A stretch of 64,000 nt of DNA, taken from positions 1 through 64,000 of the forward strand of contig QCBK01000006.1 in assembly GCA_003281635.1 (NCBI GenBank). The letters run 5' to 3'. The stretch is from Prochlorococcus sp. AG-347-G22 (GTDB lineage: Bacteria; Cyanobacteriota; Cyanobacteriia; PCC-6307; Cyanobiaceae). Positions 25,322 to 34,362 of this stretch are shown piece after piece. The translations under genes were made by a program, and so were the position numbers. Positions within the stretch are counted from its first letter, which is position 1. The number at the start of each line of letters is the position of its first letter. A model generated the notes under the pieces. The model was not told the DNA's origin. It made no database searches and worked only from the letters and a program-made list of their open reading frames with translations.

Positions 25322-27124
25322 ATGCGCGTGACAACCTCATTTCCTCTGGGGACACTTCGTGACACACCTTCTGAAGCAGAGATTATTTCACATCAATTAC
25401 TTTTAAAAGCTGGGTATATTCGCAGAGTTAACAGCGGTATTTATGCATACATGCCAATAATGCTCAGAGTTATTGAAAAAATATCCGCAATAATAGAGAG
25501 AGAACTTAATAGTATTGGTTGTACAAAATTACTATTACCCCAACTTCATCCTGCAGATTTATGGAAAAAAAGTGAAAGGTGGGAAGGATATACCGCAGGT
25601 GAAGGAATAATGTTTAATCTCAAAGATAGACAAGGTAAAGAATTTGGTTTAGCACCAACTCACGAAGAGGTGATCACGAGTATTGCATCAGAGATCATCA
25701 ACTCCTATAAGCAATTACCGCAATGTTTTTACCAAATTCAGACAAAATTTAGAGATGAAATAAGGCCAAGGTTTGGATTGATGAGAAGTAGAGAATTCAT
25801 AATGAAAGATGGTTATTCTTTTCATTCTTCAGAAAACGATCTAGCTTCTTTCTATGAAAAAGTGGGTAATGCTTATGAAAATATTTTTAAATCTTGTGGA
25901 CTGCAGACAGTAGGGGTTGAAGCTGATAGTGGAGCAATTGGCGGTGCTTCATCTAAAGAATTTATGGTCACTGCTGATGCTGGGGAAGATTCCATTTTGT
26001 TCACTCAAAGCGGTTCTTATGCTGCCAATATCGAAAAAGCTGTTTCTCTGCCCTCTCAACCTATTCCACTAAAAGATAATATTGCAGGGTGGTTGGAAAC
26101 GCCTAATCAAAAAACAATCCTAGAAGTTTGCAATAATAACAATTTAGACCCAAGTCAGATTATTAAAGTAGTAATATTCCTTGCACAGTTCGAAGGTAAA
26201 TTTGAGGTCCCAATTCTTGCATGTATAAGAGGCGATCAACACATTAATGAAGTAAAGCTTTTTAACTTAATCAATAAACTTCATCACTTAAATCTCCTTA
26301 ATCTTAAAAAGATTGAAGACAAAAATACTATCGAAAAAAATCTAGTTGATTTTCCCTTAGGTTTTATCGGGCCAGATTTAAATAATAAAACTATTATAGC
26401 TAGTTCTAATTGGGAAAAAAAATGGACAAGAATAATTGACCATTCTGCAAGTGACCTTTCAAAGTTTATAAGTGGTGGGAATAAAATTAATTTCCATAAA
26501 GTTTTTCAAGAATTTTCTTTTGATTCGAAAGACTATCTAATTGGGGATATCAGGAATGCCAAAAAAGGAGATAAAGTAAGTTTTTATGATGATGAAGAAC
26601 TTAAAGAAAAAAAAGGTATCGAGATTGGACATATTTTCCAACTAGGTCAAAAATATAGTGAAAAATTAAATGCAAAGTTCTCTGATAAGGACGGTCACTT
26701 AAAAAATTTATGGATGGGTTGTTACGGAATAGGAGTGACAAGAATAGCTCAAGCGGCTATCGAACAGAATCATGATCAAAAAGGAATTTGTTGGCCTATC
26801 CAGATTTCTCCTTTTGAAGTTATTATTATCCCAACAAACCTAAAAGATCCTATTCAAAGTGATCTTACTGAGCAAATCTATAACAACTTTTTAATTAATA
26901 AAATTGATGTCCTTCTTGATGATAGAAACGATAGAGCTGGAGTGAAATTTAAAGATGCGGAATTAATTGGTATTCCTTTTCAGATAATTATTGGCAGAGA
27001 TTCTATTAATAAAGAAGTAGAACTTTTATGCAGAACAAATAATACTAAGCTTAAAGTTAGTACTGATAAATTGTTAGAAACATTTATTTCCGAATCAGAA
27101 ATAATGTACAATAAAAAGTCTTGA
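25322..27124 (+). CDS. proS: Prolyl-tRNA synthetase (bacterial type)
   Basis: This class II synthetase charges tRNA-Pro. The 600-residue protein has motif 1 around residues 40-75, motif 2 in RPRFGLMRSREFIMKDGYSF, the bacterial editing (INS) domain between about 225 and 400, motif 3 in CYGIGVTRIAQAAIEQ, and the C-terminal anticodon-binding domain (about 500-590). The ATG at 25322 is preceded by AAGGA. Its stop codon lies in the loop of a weak hairpin followed by nine Ts. Confidence 0.96.
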   Translation: MRVTTSFPLGTLRDTPSEAEIISHQLLLKAGYIRRVNSGIYAYMPIMLRVIEKISAIIERELNSIGCTKLLLPQLHPADLWKKSERWEGYTAGEGIMFNLKDRQGKEFGLAPTHEEVITSIASEIINSYKQLPQCFYQIQTKFRDEIRPRFGLMRSREFIMKDGYSFHSSENDLASFYEKVGNAYENIFKSCGLQTVGVEADSGAIGGASSKEFMVTADAGEDSILFTQSGSYAANIEKAVSLPSQPIPLKDNIAGWLETPNQKTILEVCNNNNLDPSQIIKVVIFLAQFEGKFEVPILACIRGDQHINEVKLFNLINKLHHLNLLNLKKIEDKNTIEKNLVDFPLGFIGPDLNNKTIIASSNWEKKWTRIIDHSASDLSKFISGGNKINFHKVFQEFSFDSKDYLIGDIRNAKKGDKVSFYDDEELKEKKGIEIGHIFQLGQKYSEKLNAKFSDKDGHLKNLWMGCYGIGVTRIAQAAIEQNHDQKGICWPIQISPFEVIIIPTNLKDPIQSDLTEQIYNNFLINKIDVLLDDRNDRAGVKFKDAELIGIPFQIIIGRDSINKEVELLCRTNNTKLKVSTDKLLETFISESEIMYNKKS

Positions 27125-27139
27125 GGCTTATTTTTTTTT
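27116..27139 (+). terminator. Weak intrinsic terminator at the proS stop codon
   Basis: AAGTC (27116-27120) pairs with GGCTT (27125-27129) around the loop TTGA, which contains the proS TGA. One base later a run of nine Ts begins (27131-27139). The stem is short and includes a G-T pair, so termination may be partial and some read-through into psb27 is possible. Confidence 0.45.
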
Positions 27140-27151
27140 GGGAGCTAAGTT

Positions 27152-27589
27152 ATGTTACTGAAATGGACATCAAAATTATTTTTTAAGAATCTTACCATAG
27201 CCATATCTTTTGCAATATCCTTAGTTGTTGCTTTTACACTATTTAGTTCCCCTTCCATAGCTGCAAAAACCGCTATGACAGGTGACTATACAAAGGATAC
27301 AATTTCAGTTGTTAAAACATTACAAACAGCTGTTGATACTCCAAAAGATTCTCCAAATAAAGATGAAGTAAGAAGTGAGGCTCTTACACTCATAACTGAC
27401 TATATTTCCAGATACAGAAATAGAGGAATGGTAAATAAAACTCAATCATTTACCACCATGCAAACAGCATTAAATGCTATGGCAGGTCATTACAAAAACT
27501 TTGCAAGTAGACCTCTACCAGATAAACTAAAAGAGCGTTTAACCAAAGAATTTTCTCTTGCTGAAAAAATGGTTCTAAGAGAAAGTTGA
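27152..27589 (+). CDS. psb27: Photosystem II assembly factor Psb27
   Basis: Psb27 is a lumenal four-helix protein that binds CP43 in assembling or repairing photosystem II before the oxygen-evolving cluster forms. The 145-residue product has an N-terminal signal (1-38, ending SIAA) and the conserved core: TGDYTKDTISVVKTLQ, DYISRYRNRG, FTTMQTALNAMAGHY and RPLPDKLKERL. No cysteine is present at the cleavage region. The protein therefore lacks the lipobox known from Synechocystis Psb27 and is predicted to be non-acylated. A GGGAG lies 7 bases before the ATG. Confidence 0.93.
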   Translation: MLLKWTSKLFFKNLTIAISFAISLVVAFTLFSSPSIAAKTAMTGDYTKDTISVVKTLQTAVDTPKDSPNKDEVRSEALTLITDYISRYRNRGMVNKTQSFTTMQTALNAMAGHYKNFASRPLPDKLKERLTKEFSLAEKMVLRES

Positions 27590-27616
27590 TACAATTAATT
27601 TACTTTTTAAAAGTAA

Positions 27617-28981
<1,365 letters not shown>

Positions 28982-28996
28982 TTAAGTTCCATATCA

Positions 28997-30001
28997 ATGA
29001 AAGAATCTTTTAGACATTTTGAACATAAAAAAAAGATTGATCTTATTGGTCTGGGCAACGCGATTGTAGATATTATTGTAAATATTGAAGATAAGTTCCT
29101 CGAGATAAATAATTTGGATAAAGGATCAATGAATTTGATTAGTTCTGAAGAATCTCAGAGATTGTTAGAAAATTGCAAAGTGATTAAACAAATTTCAGGG
29201 GGTTCCTCAGCAAATACTGTTGTATGTTTAGCAGAATTAGGTAATGATGTGCAGTTTATTGGAAGGGTGAAAAATGATCAATTTGGGGATTTCTTTTCTT
29301 CTGATATAAAAAAAAGTAAAACTATTTTTAATACTCCACCCATTGATGAAGGTGCCCCAACAGCTCATTCAATTATTTTAATTACACCTGATGCTCAAAG
29401 AACTATGTGCACTTACCTAGGTGCTTCTATAGAGTTTGAATCAAAAGACATTGATTTTAGTGTACTTAAGGAAAGCAAATACTTATATTTAGAGGGTTAT
29501 TTATGGGACAGCCAATTAGCCAAAAATGCTTTTCTTTCAGCAGCTCAAATTGCAAAACAATCTAATACAAAAATAATCCTGTCATTGTCTGATTCATTTT
29601 GTGTAGATAGACATCGAGAGAGTTTTTTGAAATTAATTGATGAGTATGTTGATATTGTTTTTTGTAATGAATCTGAGGTTTTAAGTCTATTTCAAAAGGA
29701 TAAATTAGCAAACTGCGAAGGGGACCTCTCTTCATTATGCGAATTAGTAGTGGTAACTCTTGGTAGAAATGGTTCTCTCATAATTAACAAAAATAATAGT
29801 GAAGTTATTAAATCAATCAATCAAGGGAAAGTTATTGATACTACAGGAGCAGGAGATATTTATGCGGGAGGATTTATTCATGGATTAATAAATAATTGTT
29901 CCCTAAGAAAATGCGGAGAATTAGGTTCAATTTGTGCTGGGCAAATAATTACGCAATTAGGATCTAGATCTAATACGGATCTTAAAGAGTTATTAAAATA
30001 A
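28997..30001 (+). CDS. PfkB-family sugar/nucleoside kinase
   Basis: The 334-residue product is a ribokinase-type kinase. The N-terminal GLGNAIVDI motif, GGSSANTV (substrate-binding Gly pair) and the C-terminal anion hole/catalytic base DTTGAGDIYAGGF (Asp287) are present. It resembles the adenosine-kinase-like branch, and its position directly after purA would suit a nucleoside substrate. The substrate is not proven by sequence. It converges on cutA with 2 bp between stops. Confidence 0.85.
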   Translation: MKESFRHFEHKKKIDLIGLGNAIVDIIVNIEDKFLEINNLDKGSMNLISSEESQRLLENCKVIKQISGGSSANTVVCLAELGNDVQFIGRVKNDQFGDFFSSDIKKSKTIFNTPPIDEGAPTAHSIILITPDAQRTMCTYLGASIEFESKDIDFSVLKESKYLYLEGYLWDSQLAKNAFLSAAQIAKQSNTKIILSLSDSFCVDRHRESFLKLIDEYVDIVFCNESEVLSLFQKDKLANCEGDLSSLCELVVVTLGRNGSLIINKNNSEVIKSINQGKVIDTTGAGDIYAGGFIHGLINNCSLRKCGELGSICAGQIITQLGSRSNTDLKELLK

Positions 30002-30003
30002 AT

Positions 30004-30312
30004 TTAATCAAAAGTCTTATTGATCCAGTCATAATATTTCATATCAGAATGGTATTTTTTGTAAATTATTTGTGGGACATCATATGTAGAAATTTTATTT
30101 AAGAACTCAATTAAATCATCTTTAAACTCTAGTTTACTTTTTATTGTAATTTCAAACTCTTTTGTTTCTTCAATATCATCATCCCACTCATAAATTGAAA
30201 AAATTTGTTTTATTGAAACACAAGCTGCAAGTTTATTCTGTATTAGTAATTTAGCCATGCGCAAAGCATTTGCTCTGCTTGATTCTGTCGTGATCATAAC
30301 TAATAATTCCAT
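30004..30312 (-). CDS. cutA: CutA-type divalent cation tolerance protein
   Basis: This trimeric ferredoxin-like-fold protein has 102 residues. The family pattern is visible: a first strand, ARALRMAKLLIQNKLAACVS-type helix, IYEWDDDIEETKEFEITIKS, and TYDVPQIIY near the end. Members have been linked to copper tolerance or signalling, but the biochemical role is uncertain. It follows cobK after 13 bp on the same strand. Confidence 0.9.
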   Translation of the reverse strand: MELLVMITTESSRANALRMAKLLIQNKLAACVSIKQIFSIYEWDDDIEETKEFEITIKSKLEFKDDLIEFLNKISTYDVPQIIYKKYHSDMKYYDWINKTFD

Positions 30313-30325
30313 GATAAATTTTACA

Positions 30326-31123
30326 TCAATATTTTTTTATTATGTGATTTATTAAATTGTGATATTGATTAAAAGAGTAAGCATAATCATTTTTAACTTT
30401 CGGCCTTTTAACCAAAAATAACTTCATTTTACTTCCAGAAACTATACTCTCCCAGTTTTTCTGAGAATAACTTCCTGATTCTCTGCATAGAACATAATCT
30501 ATATCCCAAAAATCACAAAGTTTTTTTTCTAAAATTCCTTCATTATTTTTACTCGGTTCAAATATCGCTATATTTGAATTCTTTATACATGATCCAAAAG
30601 CTTTAGTTATACTTTCATAAGTTGGAAGTACCCTTGCAAATACATTTGCTTTACAATTTATATAAAAATTAGCTGTATCATTAAGGAATCTTGATCCTAT
30701 TGCTAGAAGAATATTCTTATTTTCAAGATCAACGTTATTTATATCCTTTAAATTATCAATATAAAAAAAATTATTAGTTTTATTTATTAGAGATTTTCTC
30801 TCAAATAGTAAGAGAGGTATATTAATCTCTTCACATGCATTATTAAGATTTTTAGAAATTAGCACCGCAAACGGATGAGTAGCATCGACAACGAATTTGA
30901 TTTTATTTTTTTTTATGAAATTAATTATTTGATCTTTATTATTTAATTTACCCGTAATGATATGTAACCTTGGATTTTCAATATAAGCTTGCCCTGCTTT
31001 ATAAGTTAAAACACTTGCAAAAACTGAATAATTAAGTTCAAGAAGCCTATTGGCTATTAAAGGTCCATCGGAAGTTCCTGATAGGATCCAAACATTTTTA
31101 TAGCAATTTTCTTGATTCTGCAT
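30326..31123 (-). CDS. cobK: Precorrin-6x reductase
   Basis: CobK/CbiJ reduces precorrin-6A in corrin ring synthesis. The 265-residue protein shows the N-terminal WILSGTSDGPLIANRLLE motif, VVDATHPFAVLISKNL in the middle, and LCRESGSY near the C-terminus, the family's hallmark blocks. It is part of the cobalamin/pseudocobalamin pathway together with cobO (13398), and is divergent from ssb across 28 bp. Confidence 0.88.
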   Translation of the reverse strand: MQNQENCYKNVWILSGTSDGPLIANRLLELNYSVFASVLTYKAGQAYIENPRLHIITGKLNNKDQIINFIKKNKIKFVVDATHPFAVLISKNLNNACEEINIPLLLFERKSLINKTNNFFYIDNLKDINNVDLENKNILLAIGSRFLNDTANFYINCKANVFARVLPTYESITKAFGSCIKNSNIAIFEPSKNNEGILEKKLCDFWDIDYVLCRESGSYSQKNWESIVSGSKMKLFLVKRPKVKNDYAYSFNQYHNLINHIIKKY

Positions 31124-31151
31124 CAGTATGTCTTTAATTAAATAGTAAGTA

Positions 31152-31577
31152 ATGAATCATTTTTTAATACAGGCAGTAATTAATAGCGCTCCCCAAATGA
31201 GGTATACCAAAGAAAACCAAACTCCAATTGCAGAAATGATTGTTAATTTTAAAGGATTACGTAGTGAAGATCCAACCAGAGATCTCAAGATCATAGGATG
31301 GGGTAATATTGCTCAAGAAATGGTAGATGAACTAAAGGAGGGGCAAAATATTGTTATTGAGGGGCGTTTAAAGATGAATTCTGTCACAAGAAAAGACGGA
31401 ACAAAAGAAAAGCAACCAGAACTAACAGCTTCAAAGATTCATCTAATATCGCCAGTTGATGTAACTAAGTCTGATCAAAAAGAAAATGATGAGTCATTTA
31501 AAAATAAAGAAATCACCCAAAACTCTAGTTGGGATAGCTCACCTTTAGTACCTGAAGTTGACGAAATACCTTTTTAA
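31152..31577 (+). CDS. ssb: Single-stranded DNA-binding protein
   Basis: The 141-residue SSB has an N-terminal OB fold (1-105), a short acidic linker and a C-terminal tail ending in DEIPF (137-141), the peptide that recruits PriA, RecQ and other partners in bacteria. PriA itself is encoded 3 kb away. Its stop is separated by one base from the stop of the next, convergent gene. Confidence 0.93.
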   Translation: MNHFLIQAVINSAPQMRYTKENQTPIAEMIVNFKGLRSEDPTRDLKIIGWGNIAQEMVDELKEGQNIVIEGRLKMNSVTRKDGTKEKQPELTASKIHLISPVDVTKSDQKENDESFKNKEITQNSSWDSSPLVPEVDEIPF

Positions 31578-31578
31578 T

Positions 31579-31761
31579 TCAAATATCAACGTTATTTTCT
31601 TGAACACTTATAATAAATTTGCTTATTTTTCTTTCAAGCGCAGCAAGTTCGCTTCTGATTTCTGGCCATTTACCCTTATCAAGATTTTCCAATAGCCATG
31701 CTCTATCTTGATCAAGTTTAAAAATTAAATCTCCTTGATTTGCAGTATTAGGATCTTGCAT
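31579..31761 (-). CDS. Small conserved-looking soluble protein, unknown
   Basis: This 60-residue protein is helical and amphipathic (LDQDRAWLLENLDKGKWPEIRSELAALERKI), with an ATG start and protein-like composition. It fits exactly between ssb and a DUF2854 gene with no excess space. No functional family is recognised. Confidence 0.65.
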   Translation of the reverse strand: MQDPNTANQGDLIFKLDQDRAWLLENLDKGKWPEIRSELAALERKISKFIISVQENNVDI

Positions 31762-31804
31762 AATATTTTACAGCCCATTTAAAACTCATTCTACTTAATC
31801 AAAA

Positions 31805-32335
31805 ATGAAGAAATACTTATCGCCTGGAAACGCAATCGTAACTGTCGGGGGTATATTAGCTTTTGTTGGAATGACTGCTTATTTTACAGAGTCAGTAAAT
31901 TTAAGTGTACCAACTTTTTTTTATGGAGTACCTATTTTTCTAATTGGATTAGGTTTAAAGACTTCTGAAATCCCTCCTGTTGAGTTATTTGACAAGACAA
32001 ATTTTGCGACAAATAAATTTAATAGACCAAAAGAATTAACAGCACTAGTTAAAGATGTTACAAGATGGAGGTATGGGATAAAAGCACATCTTGAATCGTC
32101 ATTAGAATCTTTAAATTTATGGGACGAGGATAACCCCCCTCAACTAAAAGAGATAGAAGAAATTACAAAAGAAGAAAAAAATGGTCTCAGAATGCGTTTC
32201 GAATTAAACGCTGTCCCTTTAGAAAAATGGATTGAGAAACAAGAACGATTAAACAGGTTTTTCGTAAAGGGGCTTGAATCAGAATTTATTATCGATGATA
32301 ATAAAAAAGAATTTGATTTTATTCTCTTTTATTAA
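31805..32335 (+). CDS. DUF2854 membrane protein
   Basis: The 176-residue product has two N-terminal transmembrane segments (about 8-28 and 33-52; VTVGGILAFVGMTAYF and FFYGVPIFLIGLGLK). A soluble domain of about 120 residues with DVTRWRYGIKAHLESSLE follows. This is the layout of the cyanobacteria- and plastid-specific DUF2854 family, whose function is unknown. Confidence 0.75.
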   Translation: MKKYLSPGNAIVTVGGILAFVGMTAYFTESVNLSVPTFFYGVPIFLIGLGLKTSEIPPVELFDKTNFATNKFNRPKELTALVKDVTRWRYGIKAHLESSLESLNLWDEDNPPQLKEIEEITKEEKNGLRMRFELNAVPLEKWIEKQERLNRFFVKGLESEFIIDDNKKEFDFILFY

Positions 32336-32397
32336 ATATAGGGATATATTTGTAAAAACTAATTTCTCAATTCATCAAGTTTTAATGAATTTCAATA

Positions 32398-33249
32398 ATG
32401 AATGATTCTCAAAGAGTATCAATATTAAGCGAAGCACTTCCATATATACAAAGTTTCTCAGGTAGAAAAATTGTTATCAAGTATGGTGGTTCTGTCATGG
32501 AGAATGATGATTTAAAAAATGCATTTTTTAGAGACATAGCACTTTTATCAACCGTTGGGGTTTGTCCGGTAGTAATTCATGGAGGTGGACCCGAGATTAA
32601 TAATTGGCTAAAGAAATTAGAAATATCTCCTAAATTCGAAAATGGCTTAAGAATTACTGATCAAAAAACAATGGAAATTGTCGAGATGGTTTTAATGGGT
32701 AGAGTTAACAAACAAATTGTAAAAGGGATTAATAAAACTGGATCCTTAGCTGTGGGGCTATCAGGTCTTGATGGCAATTTAATTCAATCTAGAGAACTAG
32801 GAGATGGGAGACATGGGTTAGTGGGAGAGGTTACAAAAATCAATTCTGAGATATTAGATCCTCTTATTGCTAAAGGATATATTCCTATTATTTCTAGTAT
32901 TGGATCAACCATTGAAGGTGTTTCCCATAATATTAATGCAGATTTTGTTGCTGGAGAAATTGCTGCTTCAATAAATGCAGAAAAACTTATTCTTCTTACT
33001 GATACTCAAGGTATTTTAAAAGAAAAAGATAACAAAAATAGTCTTATTGAGAAAACGAATCTCAAAGAGGCAAGAGATTTTATTGATAAAAAAATTGTGA
33101 CTGAAGGTATGATTCCAAAGACAGAATGCTGCATAAGAGCGTTAGCTCAAGGAGTCAAAGCAGCTCACATAATCGATGGAAGAATAGAACATTCATTACT
33201 TCTTGAGATTTTTACGAATTCTGGAATAGGTACAATGATAGTTGCCTAA
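32398..33249 (+). CDS. argB: Acetylglutamate kinase
   Basis: ArgB phosphorylates N-acetylglutamate in arginine synthesis; in cyanobacteria it is the target of PII signalling. The 283-residue protein has [15 protein letters not shown], the substrate-binding [11 protein letters not shown] and the C-terminal [13 protein letters not shown] region with the arginine-sensitive-type N-terminal helix. It is followed after 3 bp by the DUF3153 gene. Confidence 0.96.
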   Translation: MNDSQRVSILSEALPYIQSFSGRKIVIKYGGSVMENDDLKNAFFRDIALLSTVGVCPVVIHGGGPEINNWLKKLEISPKFENGLRITDQKTMEIVEMVLMGRVNKQIVKGINKTGSLAVGLSGLDGNLIQSRELGDGRHGLVGEVTKINSEILDPLIAKGYIPIISSIGSTIEGVSHNINADFVAGEIAASINAEKLILLTDTQGILKEKDNKNSLIEKTNLKEARDFIDKKIVTEGMIPKTECCIRALAQGVKAAHIIDGRIEHSLLLEIFTNSGIGTMIVA

Positions 33250-33252
33250 CCG

Positions 33253-34362
33253 ATGAAAACTTATGAGCAAGTTTTAGAAGCAGTAGAACTTGCTTTAGCT
33301 AAAGGTGAGTATCATTATTGTATTGAATTTCTTTTGCCCAAAATCGAATCGTTTCCTTTGTCAAGCAAAGAGGGAGTAAATTTAAGAACAATTTTAATTA
33401 CTGCTCTTTGTGGTATTAATAAAAAGGAAGAGGCTAAAAGATTTTGTAAAGAACTTCTAAAATCTTATGATAATAAGACGAGAGAAAATGCAAAATATTT
33501 GATGGAAGTTATAGATTCTCCTGACATTAAAAAGCCAGAAAATTGGAACTTACAGTTTGAAAGTGACCCATCATTAAATAAAAAATCTTTTAAGTCACTT
33601 CGAAAAAAAAGAGAAGTATTTCAGAAAAAGAAATTTATTAATGTTACTGAGACTCCGACTGGCGAAACAAAACCTTTTCAGAAAGGGTTTTCATTGATCA
33701 TTTTTTTAATATTATTATTATTAATTCCACTTTTAAGTGGCTGCGTCAAAGTTGAGGATACCCTTGATCTTGGGGAAACTGATTCAATAACTAATAAATT
33801 AGTGATAGAAAGCAAGTACATAAAAAAATTTCCTTGGCAATTAAAATTTGAAGAGAAGATGAAAGATATTTTCCCTGACGCAGAAATTGAACAAGACGAA
33901 TCAACCTTTTCTTTGGAACATAAAAATCTCAATCTTGAAGATACAAAGCAAGTTCTTAAAATCACCCAAAATACCGCAGGAGAGTTAGCGGGAGGATCAA
34001 CAAATATAGAAATTAATACTTCTCAAAAAAACTTTATTTTTTTTAAAAAATACTTTTACAGGTTAGATTTGGATCTTAATTCAATTCAAGGTATTGATAA
34101 TTTAGAACTCATTTTCAAAATTATTCACCCTAATAAAGCTACCCTCACAGATAAAAATAATTCAAATACAGAAATCACAAAAAATCTAATCATTTGGAAT
34201 TTAAATCAAGGACAGATAAATAGTCTTGAATTTTCTTTCTGGAGCCTCAACAAACTTTTGATTGGGATATTTACTGTTTTAATCATCATAGTATTAGCTT
34301 ATTTATTAAGATTTTATAGATTTAAATTAGGCACAGATTTGCCTCAACTTCCATCAAAATAA
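33253..34362 (+). CDS. Helical N-terminal domain fused to DUF3153
   Basis: The product has 369 residues. Residues 1-90 are a TPR-like helical domain (EQVLEAVELALAKGEYHYCIEFLLPK). A basic linker follows, then a hydrophobic segment with a lipobox-like LLSGC (Cys164), a beta-rich DUF3153 domain (165-320) and a C-terminal transmembrane helix (about 335-352). DUF3153 is found in cyanobacteria and plastids with unknown function. The lipobox lies in the middle of the protein, so normal lipoprotein processing is unlikely unless translation restarts. Its stop directly abuts the priA stop. Confidence 0.7.
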   Translation: MKTYEQVLEAVELALAKGEYHYCIEFLLPKIESFPLSSKEGVNLRTILITALCGINKKEEAKRFCKELLKSYDNKTRENAKYLMEVIDSPDIKKPENWNLQFESDPSLNKKSFKSLRKKREVFQKKKFINVTETPTGETKPFQKGFSLIIFLILLLLIPLLSGCVKVEDTLDLGETDSITNKLVIESKYIKKFPWQLKFEEKMKDIFPDAEIEQDESTFSLEHKNLNLEDTKQVLKITQNTAGELAGGSTNIEINTSQKNFIFFKKYFYRLDLDLNSIQGIDNLELIFKIIHPNKATLTDKNNSNTEITKNLIIWNLNQGQINSLEFSFWSLNKLLIGIFTVLIIIVLAYLLRFYRFKLGTDLPQLPSK

